Positions 20,515 to 30,566 of a DNA stretch of 36,295 bases are shown here, one piece after another. The notes below the pieces were generated by a model that searched no databases, had not been told where the DNA came from, and saw only the letters and a list, made by a program, of their open reading frames with translations. Position 1 is the stretch's first letter. Each line of letters opens with the position of its first letter. Origin of the DNA: Pezizomycotina sp. ARF18 (lineage: Eukaryota > Ascomycota); contig AZLU01000073.1 in NCBI GenBank assembly GCA_002224055.1, positions 149,667 through 185,961 on the forward strand, given 5' to 3'. The translations under genes and the position numbers were made by a program.

Positions 20515-22324
20515 ATGTCATACCTCCTCAAGAACGGCAGTCTCCTTGTCCACTCCGCCGATCGAAAGACCGTGAACCCCATCCGCGGTGACCTTCTCAT
20601 CACGAACGACCGCATTGCAGGCATCTACCCGGTGGGTTCAGGTGCGCCTGGCGATGTCTCCGCCACGGTAATCGATTGCACCGGCAAAATCATCTCTCCA
20701 GGCTTCATCGACACACACCATCACTGCTATCAGACGCAGCTCAAGGGTCGCCATGCCGATCAAGGTTTACTGGGATACATGATCTCTGGCAACCTGATGA
20801 GCAGCCAGTACACAGCGGAGGACGTATTCGTTGGCCAGCTCGGGGGTGTATTAGAATCGATTGATGGAGGCACCACAACAGTTGTGGATCATTCGCATTG
20901 CAACTATTCGCCGGAACATAGTACGCTGAAAGAGCACCAATTTCCCATTAAACAAGAGATCCCCATGAGCAGAAAATTTCATTCCCTCCCTCCTTGCAGC
21001 CTCCAAAAGCGACGCGGCTGCAACAGGCTCCGGGCGCGATGGGGATACTGGAGTTTGTATTTTTCGATCTGTAGACTCATGGCTTTGCTTATACACGCGG
21101 CCTATGATTTTTGGCTCACACGAGGATAGCAAACTTGAGGAACGCGGAGAAAAACTTGTGTTTGATGATGTCTTTTTGAGGATATGGGTGAAGACGCTCG
21201 CTGATTCTGGAATTATCATAGCCAAATCCGCGCTCCAAGCCACGATTTCCTCTGGCATCCGCTCTGTTTTCTGTTACACTCCCACTTTCAGAGTTGCGAA
21301 ATGGGACGCCGACACGTTCGAGCTCGACGAAGAAGTCCTTGCCCATGGGTCATGGAAACCTACAAATCCCTCTCTTCCGAAGCCCATACGCCAACGGTCG
21401 CGTAAACATCGGTTTCGCCTTCGACGGCTGGTTCGCTCCCAAAGACCTCCTCAAGATTTGATGAAACAAGTCGGCAGCCTAAGCCGAAGGTAATAACAGC
21501 GCATTACGCGGCACGTTATGGCTCGCCAGCGGACCGTCGCAGTCTCTCGTCGAAAGACTGGATGAGTACGACCTACTCGGGCCGGACTTCGTATTCTCGC
21601 ACGCGAATAATCACGATGAAAAGACGCGAAAGTCCGACGCAGAGATACTAAAGAAACATGGAGGACATACTAGCAGCACGCCGGACACGGAGTTACAAAT
21701 GGGCCACGGCACGCCGATATGCTTTGATGAATACCATAATGATCATGCGAGTTTGGGGAGTGACTGCCATAGCAATAACTCGTCCGACATGCTTTCTGCC
21801 ATGCGGCTCGCGCTGCAGAGCGCTAGGAGTGTATCTAACGAGAGTTATATCGCGAAACGGAAGTTACCATCAAAACCGTTGTTTAACGTCGTCGACGCGT
21901 TTAATCTTGCGACTGTTAAGGGTGCTGCGGCTGCGGGTTTAAGTGACGAAGTCGGTTGCTTAGAGGTAGGTAAAAGGCTGATATTCTGATTATTGACGGA
22001 ACGAGTCCGGGATTGGTGTGCGCGACCGAGGAGGATCCTGTGGCTGCGATAGTACTTCATGCTTCTGTGAGAGATATAGAGACGGTATTCGTGGATGGAA
22101 TTATTAGGAAGGAAGGTGGGAGATTGGTTCCGGTTGAAATCGGGGAAGGCAGGAGCCTTGGGGCGAATAAGGGGAAAATGGACTGGAAAAGTATCGCTGA
22201 GGAGTTGGGGTCAGTAGAAAAGCGATAAACGAGAGGATCGCAAAAACTGAATATGGACAAGGCTCGGGAAGCGTGGACGAAAGCGCTCCATATTGATGAT
22301 GAAGCTCTCACGGTTAATGGCTAG
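20515..22324 (+). CDS. Metal-dependent amidohydrolase (chlorohydrolase/cytosine-deaminase-like)
   Basis: Belongs to the TIM-barrel amidohydrolases that deaminate or dechlorinate ring compounds; the substrate cannot be told. The N-terminal beta domain (LLITNDRIAGIYPVG, VIDCTGKIISPGFID) leads to the metal motif DTHHHCYQTQLKGR and then DGGTTTVVDHSHCNYSPEH. A 301-bp intron (20921-21221, GTACGC..GCTGATTC..TCATAG) precedes ATISSGIRSVFCYTPTFR. Further marks are VITAHYAARYG, GPDFVFSHANNH, SLGSDCHSNNSSDMLSAMR (metal Asp), AFNLATVKGAAAAGL, GCLEVGKR with DILIIDGT one frame over, and IETVFVDGIIRKEGG. Seven one-base losses (for example 21342-21344, 21383-21385, 21976-21977) and one gain near 22237 break the frame. 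Allowing for them the length is 1515 nt (504 residues), usual for the family. The C-terminus (MDKAREAWTKALHIDDEAL) ends at TAG 22322-22324. Confidence 0.85.
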
Positions 22325-22756
22325 AGGTCTTCCGCAATAATTAGGCAGAAGCAGAGAGAGCAAGAGAACGCAATGGCGGTTGTGAGGATGAGAATATATC
22401 CCAGTATTGTTCACCTGCAGTCTCGTTTTCCCCTAATAAATTACAAAGTTTCAGTAGATCGTGTTCTTACAATTACGAAACAGTAAATATAAGATCAAAG
22501 GAGTAAACGAGAAGAGTAAAGGCTGGATTGGGCATAGGACCAAGCGTGAGGGTAAATGTGAACGTAAATATAAGAGCAAGAGTAAACAGGAGAAAACACG
22601 TTAATTACAGATTTCGGTACGGAGTCCGAGGAGGGCATCAAGATTACGTCCCCCCAAAACGGTAAAGAACATCCCGCCTCTGAGTCCATGACTGACGTTC
22701 AGCCTCATATCTTGGCGTAATTCCAAGGCCAAGGGGACTTTTTCTGATGTTGACAG
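22325..22756. other. Intergenic, promoter of the second ankyrin gene
   Basis: About 430 bases. Bases 22480-22600 are rich in repeated short strings (GAGTAAAC, TAAATATAAGA, GAGCAAGAGTAAAC), giving a purine-rich plus strand. No gene called; the minus frame 22495-22689 is probably chance. Confidence 0.45.
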
Positions 22757-25692
22757 ATGGTTAACCCCTCGCGAGGATTATTACCATCTACGAACGAACC
22801 AACACCCGCCGAACCTAGTCAACCTCACAATCCTCATGCCTCATCCTCTATGGCGATGTCCACATATGGCAGGCTCCGTAAGGGTCTGAACCGGATAAAC
22901 TATGGTCGCGCCTCCGAAAGCGCCTCGAAACTGGCCGCCACATCCTCCGAAACTGTTATCGCCGGCGCCCGACCTCCGCCTAGTCTTCGCGCGATCGAAC
23001 TATGGAAATGACAGAAACGCGGTTCACTGCGGGGGAAAATGCAGCGATTGTGCCATCACTGCCACCTGGAAAGAATCGCCTTCGCTGCCGAGATTCGAGA
23101 ATGTGGACGCGTTGGACTTTAAGAAGTTCTACCAGAACATGTCTAGCGAGGACAGTACGGTCGCGCTGGAACAGAGAAACTCGATCGCAACGGAAGCAAG
23201 CGAGAGTAGCTCCCGGCGGACGGGTTTGACGCAGGAAAGCACAGTAGCATCTTCGATGACTTCTAGGGTGGAGTCGAGCGTGTCACTTAACGTTGAAACT
23301 ATGGCACAAAAAACTCCACCGACCAAGTCAGTTCAAACGACGGACAAGTCGTGGAGGGACGAGTTCTCCGAAAATATAGCGAGTTCAGGTTCCGGCGCAT
23401 CGACAATAGACAATAGGCTTAGCGCGTTTTACCTAAATAAGGCTTTAGAGCTTGCGGACGTGTCGCGATGGACGACGCTCATTCGATATTAGATAAGGCT
23501 ATGCAGCACGGTTACCAGCGAGGAGTGGAACTAAAGTCGCTCTTTCAGCGGCAGGAACGCGGTGAGATTATGGGGCGTGCCATGGATGGCATCATCCATA
23601 AATCTTGGGAGCAAGCCCAAAAGGACATGAAAAAGTTGGAGGAGATGGGGTACACCGAGGATGTATCTGAACTTATGATATACAAACAGGACTTGCAGAT
23701 GCAAACTCATAAGCAAAAACTTCTAGATGCCCTCAAGGTCGAAAATTGGGGAGAGGCATCTGGCAACCTACAGAACCTGCGTGACCTTGGACTTCCCGAC
23801 AGCGAGCAAAATGACCTGGCCAGACAAATTGAGACCGCAGAAATAAATGCCCACAAAGCCAAGTTCAAACTTGCTTTGTCGAACCGCGACTGGGATGCCG
23901 CACTGAACAGAATAGAATTCTTTTCGTCACTAAAGCACATCGCAAATTTCGAACTTCATAAACTAGAGATGGAGGATTCTTTGAAAGCGGCTCGGAGAAT
24001 TGCGCAGCGGGACCTATTTGATACTGCTATACAGCGGGGCAATATGACGAGGCGGAGACTATCCTCAAAACCCTTGTAGACACTGACAAACCTTACAGTG
24101 ACGGACCTCCAGAAGATATTAACAGAGCTGAAGAGTTCTACATGCTGATGGCAAAGAGAAGCTCTAGCCTGCGTATGTGGGAGAAGGCTGCAGACTACTG
24201 GAATCGGGTTCGGTGGCTGCTCCGAGATGAAGACGGGAGCGATCACAGCGGCGAGCCTCCTGATTCAACGCCGGGTAAGATTGTGGCAAGATTCAAGGAG
24301 GCGGAAGCTTATATGCGAGCGAAGAAATGGGATGCTGCGAGCGGTATGCTCCACTTGATTGATAAAGCAAAGCTTGTACCATCTCAACGGGGAACCTGGA
24401 CCCTTATGAAAACCCAGCACAGGTTTTGGAAAGTCATGAACATGCATGGAAGCGGGGATGGTCGGCCGCCGATACCGCATGTCTTTCCCGAGCTCAAAGC
24501 GGAGTGCCAGCGCGCAATTCAAATATTGAGCGAAGTAAAGCCCGAACCGCCCGAGCTTATGATTGCCATCGCTACGATGACCGAGATTCTGAAAAACGCG
24601 GGTGAAAAACTGGAAGCCGAAGCGTACGAGTCTTTGATCCCCAAAGAGAATCTCGTCTTCGGTTATCATCAGCTCTCAGCTCAAACATCAAATAGCATTA
24701 TCATTAGTGGCATAAACTTTGATCCAGTCACTCTAGAGGTTCTGAGTAGTCCTGACAAAGTGGCTAATGTCTTGGAGCACCACCTTCGGTATGGTTCTAA
24801 CAGCGAAGAACTACTAGACATCTTACTTAGTGGTAAGTATTGGACCCCCAGGCCTACGATGAATATTGCCGCAACAGCATATGCCCGTCAGTCTGTATCT
24901 GACTAAGGCCATGAAAACGGCTAACAATGAACTTTAGACAAAATTGTGAGACACTTTAATACTCTGAAAAATTTTGGTCCACCTCGCAACTCTCCATACT
25001 CGAGTGCCTTCTTGCGGCCACATGTGAGAGAGGCGACTTCAAAACCCTCAAATTTCTTTTGGATCGAGGACTCATAGTCGCAACGGGAGCTAAGCGTGGC
25101 TATCGGGCGGAAGAAAATTTAGTCCTTCCTGCAGCGATTAAATGCGCGATAAGGAAATTGTACGTTTTGTGCTGAACCAGGACTGGCATCCGAAGAATGA
25201 CATTTCGATCTTAGTACAAGCCATCGGCAAACATGACGTTGAGTTGTGCAATTTACTCTTCAAGCATGGGTGGTTTAAGGGGATCGGAGCGCTTAACGAT
25301 GAGGTTGCCCGCTCATTATTGGAACAAGGGGTATCAAGAAGCAACTTGTATCAACTTTTCCGAACGTTCCCGCGAAGCCACTGTTAGGTGACCGGGTGAC
25401 ATTCTACCCGGATACCGTCTTGCATTACGCAATAATCAATAAGTCTGAAGAGATCGTGGGGCTCCTCCTGAGACATGGCGCTGGAGGTGGCGGACGGAGT
25501 CTATACGCGCTCGACTGGGCTGTTCACTACGACTTGGACAACATAGTGCGGATCTTGGAAGCTAAGGGCTGTAAGATAACGCAACGGGGCAAATCGATCA
25601 ATCGGAAGAACCTGAAACATTACAAAGGGAGGCTTAAGGTTCATGATAACGTGCCCACAAGCATAAACCTCCCTCTTCAATCGGACCGATAA
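22757..25692 (+). CDS. Helical-repeat (TPR-like) plus ankyrin-repeat protein
   Basis: ATG 22757 opens a Pro/Ser-rich N-terminus (MVNPSRGLLPSTNEPTPAEP), then a Ser/Thr-rich segment. From about 23420 come successive helical hairpins typical of TPR or related solenoids: NKALELADVSRW, SILDKAMQHGYQRGVELKSL, ALKVENWGEASGNLQNL, ALSNRDWDAALNRIEFF, MWEKAADYWNRVRWLL, MRAKKWDAASGMLHL. A 105-bp intron (24833-24937, GTAAGT..GGCTAACAA..TTTAG) precedes the ankyrin part: LECLLAATCERGDFKTLKFL, MRDKEIVRFVLNQ, ISILVQAIGKHDVELCNLLF, TVLHYAIINKSEEIVGLLLR, YALDWAVHYDLDNIVRILEA. The total would be about 940 residues. At least five frame breaks occur, near 23000, 23470, 24040, 25145 and 25378 among others. The layout mirrors the gene at 6684-9107. 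Role unknown, probably protein interaction. Confidence 0.75.
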
Positions 25693-25768
25693 TACAGCGT
25701 TTTATACGTTGCTGGCGGTCTAGAGTTGTTCTTGTACATATATGGTGCCATCCAATACAGAAAACCTT

Positions 25769-26449
25769 TTATCGGTTTCCCGTAGGAGGTTTTATGACAA
25801 AGATATATCGCGTGGTGGCACGATTCGCCTCTTGCAGTTGCTGTACTATTTTTCGTAGTTGCAAGATTAGGTCATCGCTGCTTGGCCATAGGGGAATTTC
25901 GTTCAATGTCTTGTACATCGTTTCTCGTCTTCCATCTTCGTTCCGCACTGTGTCGCGGAGGGAAACTATCGCCAAGTGAGCGTCGGAGAAGTCCTCGCGC
26001 ATTCAAATACTTATACAAATACCAGGCAGTTGAAGAACTAATATGACTTGGTTAATAAATAGAGGAAAAGTTATACCATGCTGATACTGGTGACCTTGCC
26101 CGATATAAATCATGACAAATCCGGAGAGCATCTAACGCTGATAGAAGATCGGACGAGACATGCCGTCCGCATTTTGCCTAGTTTACAAGCCTCTTCGTCG
26201 TAATTACTTAAAGATCAATCTAGATCTTTTACTATGCCAAATACCTGTCCGCTGTTCGGAGGCCTCCTTAATTAGTTTGTCCCGTATAAGGCTTTCGGTC
26301 GAGGGTTCTAGTATGACGACGCAATACTGCAGCGAAACCGTAACCCTGTACACGAATAATCCGTTATATCCGTTTTCACGAAATAGCTCTACGCGCAGTA
26401 TTCTCCCATTATTGAGACGACAATTCCGGAAGACGATTATTGAATACAC
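25769..26449 (-). CDS. Unknown protein, convergent with the ankyrin gene
   Basis: Two minus-strand frames have good protein-like composition. Frame 26449-26204 includes RNCRLNNGRILRVELFREN, GLFVYRVTVSLQYCVVILEP and SLIRDKLIKEASEQRTG. Frame 26002-25769 includes FSDAHLAIVSLRDTVRNEDG and DDLILQLRKIVQQLQEANRA and ends in a basic tail. A donor-like ACAG/GTATTTGG lies just before the first frame loses quality, and AT-rich intronic-looking sequence lies between. The two are probably exons of one gene of 150-200 residues; its start is not fixed. It ends 77 bp from the stop of the ankyrin gene, tail to tail. No family is recognised. Confidence 0.4.
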
Positions 26450-26929
26450 ATACTCTGTAAATTAGGTTGTTAATGCCCCTTACACTTTGCAAGGTGTTGG
26501 AATATTCTGTCGCATTAGTGTCCCCCTTGGTATACACTGAACTAATGGAGTTATTCGAATATCAAGGAATTCCCTAAATATCAAGGAATTCCCTAAATAG
26601 CATTCCATTCCTCGAATGTCTTCCATTGGTTACCTGTTGTGTTTTTAATATCGTTTTTATTCGTCGAACATGTTGGTTTTCGGGCTAGTCTCATCCGTTA
26701 TTCTATGATTTCGAGCCCTTAAACGTTCTTATACTGACTTGAACGACGATTTTGGAACTTCATCGATAGCGATTCGGATTCTTACCCGAATATCGCTCAC
26801 AATTCTGGAATTGTCACTGCTTGGATTCTTTCCTTGTTCCCATCATCACTGACTCTCAAAGGTGTTTTTAGATGAAATAACGCTCTTCCCTACTAGTAAC
26901 CCGTTGTCTTAGCAAAAATACAACGGAAA
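26450..26929. other. Putative divergent promoter region
   Basis: This 480-bp AT-rich spacer lies between the minus-strand gene ending at 25769 and the plus-strand secreted-protein gene, so it should hold both promoters. It contains a 19-bp direct repeat at 26558-26595. No convincing TATA box was placed. Confidence 0.45.
26558..26595 (+). repeat. 19-bp exact tandem repeat
   Basis: Two adjacent exact copies of AATATCAAGGAATTCCCTA, at 26558-26576 and 26577-26595. Each copy holds the palindrome GGAATTCC. It lies in the presumed divergent promoter. Confidence 0.95.
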
Positions 26930-29900
26930 ATGGTGAAAGCAAGCCCTCGGTTCTTGTCAAGATTTAGTGTTTTCAATGCCTTTTATTTACTAGCATTTCT
27001 CTTCAACATCATCGTGGTCTGCGCAATTGAAGATGAGCGGCATCCGCTACGAAGACACGACAACAACGACCTCATATGGCGCGCTATATTTCACCCGCTC
27101 CTGTATTCCGCCTGCGCGACCTGTCCGAAGGCGCGGGTTACGCGAGCTAATCAGCATATCACGGTATCAATATCGACGAACACGAGAGCACGCCCCATCG
27201 TAACGAAGTATACGATATGCCCCTACAACCAGTGGGTTTCGCAACGGACGAAGACTATGACGTACAAAGGATATATCTCGGAGACTAAGCTGGAGGCGTC
27301 GTCGGCACGTGTATTGATACGAACAATCTCGACTTCGAAGCAGATTGTACAGGGCCGGCCATATGTGGTCACGAAGACATTGTATGTTCAGCATCCGACG
27401 AGGATCGTCGTCAACGATGGCCGGAGAACATTACTCTCAACGTAAAACACGCGCCGACAGTAATAAGGTATCACCATACGACAAGGCGAAGAGTTACGAA
27501 GACTATTACGGTTACAAGGACGATCACCCAAGGCGGGGAGCGAACTACGCAAGTAGTCACCGCAACAGCGACGACTACGTTATCAGCGACGAGCACTAGA
27601 TTGTCTAGGGCGACGTCGGGTACATCTTTCAAGTTTGTCATTAAATCGCCGGGACTGTTCAATAATCACGTCGGGGTTGAGAATGGCGGTTATCTCGTAA
27701 TATCGAAGGAGGCATCAACCGGTACTCCATTCATTATAGATAGTAGAGGATACGTACTCGACGCGAAAGGCAGCATCCTCTACTTCACACCCTCGACTAC
27801 TACCAATTCTAGGAAGAAAAGGGCTCTCCTGAAAGTTCTCAAACGCAGTCACAGAACTCGCTTATTCCCTTACGATTTGGTAACCAGGTCCCTATTGGAT
27901 CTAAACCAGTCACAGTAAATTTTGACGGGAGCGACATAAAGTTCGATGACGGTTACTCATCTCTAGTGTGCGGAAGCACGGTATACGTGATCACAGGAAG
28001 CGAAGGAGCGCAAGGATGTTCGCTGGTCTCATTCAATAAGACTTCGTAACCGTAGCACAAACGACAAGTACAAATATCCCACCAACTGTAATACTTCTGG
28101 GACATCATTGGCACCCGCCACGTCGGTTTGGCATCAGGGAACGAGTCCACATCCTTACCATCGAGAACCGCAACCCCGGCCGACCCAACAAGTACATCAT
28201 CAGGAAATACTGATGGACTACCAAATGATATCGAAAATGGCGGTTTTGGGGGAGGCATCGCTCGTGGATCGTAGAAGCAAATGGGACCGCCAGCTGGGAA
28301 GTTGCGAGTGATCGTTACCGCAGTCCGTTCTACGCGTTCAAAGTTACGATTTCCCCTGAAAACTCCAATCAACGCAGAGATCCCGCATACCTACAACCGT
28401 GGCGGCCGAACCATGCCCATCACGGCTACAGGCACGACCATCAACATCAAAAACGAAAATCTGTTAGTACCGGCGTCGACAAACTCACGCTCAAACAGCA
28501 AGCGAATAGCAACAGGAAGAGAAAACGGCAAAGTACCTCGCTACACGCGTATACGATTTCATTTTACTACTTCATATCGAACCCGAACCTAAGCTGTAAC
28601 ATTATTCTTTACCATACTGACGATCGCTCAGATGATGGGTATTCCGTGCCTGTAACGGCTGCAAATGTCGGCTCGTGGCGGCAAGGAGCTTACGTCTTTT
28701 CCACAGACGGATTCAAACCATTACAGTGAATTTTCAATATTTCTGTAACCCGGCGCCCGCGAGCCCGCTATCATTCTGGTTGGACGATGTTAGGGCCTTC
28801 ACCGGTGGGACGTTGCCGGACACGTTTTCGTCATCGCCATTAAATCAATCAACGAGTGCATCCGAGAGTAGCATTCCGAGTCTCTCTACTTCCTCTCCGA
28901 GTTCTCAGTTACCACCAGATTCTACTTCGGGAGGAGATTCCTCAGCGGTTCCTTCATCGCAATCTGCTTCAACCACAGGTATAAGCTCAAGTACTCCGAA
29001 TTCCATTTCGCAGGCTTCTTCATCATCACCAAGCTTTTCTCCTCCGTCGCCTTCGCCTTTCTCTTCTTCCTCCTCTTCTCTTTCTTCTTCGGTCTCTTCT
29101 ATTTCTTCAGACTCTTCTTCTCTTGCTTCTTCTACACCTTTATCTTCTTCGCTTTCTTCTTCTACCATTTCTACTTCTACGCTTTCTTCAATTTCTACGC
29201 CCTCTTCTTCGATCTCTTCTTCTTCCGCTCCGTCTTCTCTTTCAGTTTCTTTTACTTCGTCTAGCAGTCCATCTTCGTCTTCTTTCTCGTTGTCTTCTGA
29301 ATCTTCCTCCCGGCTTCATCATCTTCTACAGCCTCTTCCGCTGATTCTTCAACAACCCCCTCAAGCACATCTCTAGACTCGTCTGTCACTCCATCCTCTT
29401 CTGCATCCTCAGACTCCTCATCTACCCCCGATACATCTCCCACATCATCATCCTCCCCTTCTTCTTCTAGCACATCTTCGTCGCCATCATCATCATCCCA
29501 CAATCAACCTCTTCCTCTTCCTCCTCACAATCTTCTAACTCACCATCAACAACATCATCAGAACTCCGACGTCATCCGAGCCTTCCCCGACCTCAACCGA
29601 TGCTTGTCCAGGAACACCTGTTTCTACCGCAAATATCGTCCAGAATGCGGGCTTCGAATCAAGTTCTTCTTCCACGTCACCCTGGACAATCGAAGCCGAC
29701 CCCGTCGACACAGACGTCTTGAGTATATCAAGCCTGTACCCGCACAGCGGATTCTACTCCGGACAGGTAGCCATCAGTAACCGCAATACCGATATTGTAT
29801 ATGGCGTTCTCGATCCATTGCGCCCAATTTGCATCGGAAGAGTGTACTATCTATCCCTCTTCGTCCAAGCATCCCGCGCGAACAGCGCTTGCGTCGTTTC

Positions 29901-30566
29901 GGTGCAGTTTCACGATAACACGGGGAATTGCTCACAATCACTATCGAGCATTGGAACCACATACGCTGAGCTGGCGTGTACTATGACGTCGTAATACAAC
30001 GATCCTAGATTAGCAGTAAGGTTCGACTGCTCCCAGGAAGCTAGTGCGATCACGATGTATTTGGACGATGTATACTTGAACGATGTATCGCCGCAATCCG
30101 TACCAGCGAACGCAGTCTGCACATCCAAGGGATTTACCAACGGTTGCTTCGAGAGCGCGTCATTATCGCCATGGACGAGCACTCCAGTTGGCACGGGAGC
30201 TTCAGGTTCACTCTCTCAAAGGATAATACACAGCGGATTACAGAGTTTCAAGATGACCGTAACGGGAACTGGACAGACAGAAATATTGCGACAGGCTAAC
30301 GTACCGGGACAACTGTCCATCACGTATACGCTCAGTTTTGGTATTACTTTGTTAGCTCGGATAATACCTGTGGTTTGGCCGTGGGAGTAGCGGGCACGTC
30401 GACCACTGTAATCGCGGATGCGAATAAGGGTGGTGTATGGACAAAATATACTGGCAACTATGTTAGCGCAGGCTCGGATACGGTGACAGTTGCACTCTCG
30501 TGTTCGGGCTTAACGTCGCAAGGCGTAACGGCCTACGTCGACGACGTGAGCACAAGCCCGGCTTGA
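26930..30566 (+). CDS. Large secreted mucin-like protein with three CBM4_9-like domains
   Basis: About 1210 residues without introns. A signal peptide (FNAFYLLAFLFNIIVVCA) is followed by a Thr/Arg-rich segment with TKTITVTRTIT and TTQVVTATATTT. Next is a module resembling DUF7908 (FKFVIKSPGL, GGYLVISKEASTGTPF, DDGYSSLVCGSTVYVI, GCSLVSF). Three CBM4_9-like jelly rolls follow. The first starts NDIENGGFGGG, contains VASDRYRSPFYAFKVTI and ends PLSFWLDDVRAFT. The second starts NIVQNAGFESS and ends AITMYLDDVYLND. The third starts GFTNGCFESASLSPWTS and ends VTAYVDDVSTSPA. The first and second are separated by a Ser-rich linker of about 250 residues (28800-29620). Proteins of this build are typically extracellular or wall-bound and may bind polysaccharide; the ligand is unknown. 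At least seven one-base breaks occur (for example near 27422, 27800, 28030, 28270, 28710, 29310, 29990). Confidence 0.78.
28840..29600 (+). repeat. Ser-codon low-complexity tract
   Basis: About 760 bases dominated by TCT, TCC, TCA and TCG codons with interspersed ACT/ACA and CCT/CCA, giving a nearly pure Ser/Thr/Pro linker. The forward frame slips near 29310, but Ser coding resumes in the next frame. The minus strand reads as Glu/Asp/Val runs, which is a mirror effect. Confidence 0.9.

Noticed and set aside
21104-21221. Forward frame before ATISSGIRS that could extend the amidohydrolase exon 2 upstream
   Set aside because: The family passes directly from the HSHCNYSPEH segment to the ATISSGIRS strand, and a GTACGC..TCATAG intron joins these in phase.
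28905-29503. Minus-strand frames rich in Glu, Asp and Val (28905-29168 and 29261-29503), resembling an acidic protein
   Set aside because: They are the mirror image of the Ser-codon linker of the plus-strand secreted protein; the composition follows from TCT/TCC/TCA codons.
28840-29600. Short repeated strings that might suggest a CRISPR or satellite array
   Set aside because: There is no constant repeat with unique spacers; it is codon-level Ser/Thr/Pro low complexity, and the organism is eukaryotic.
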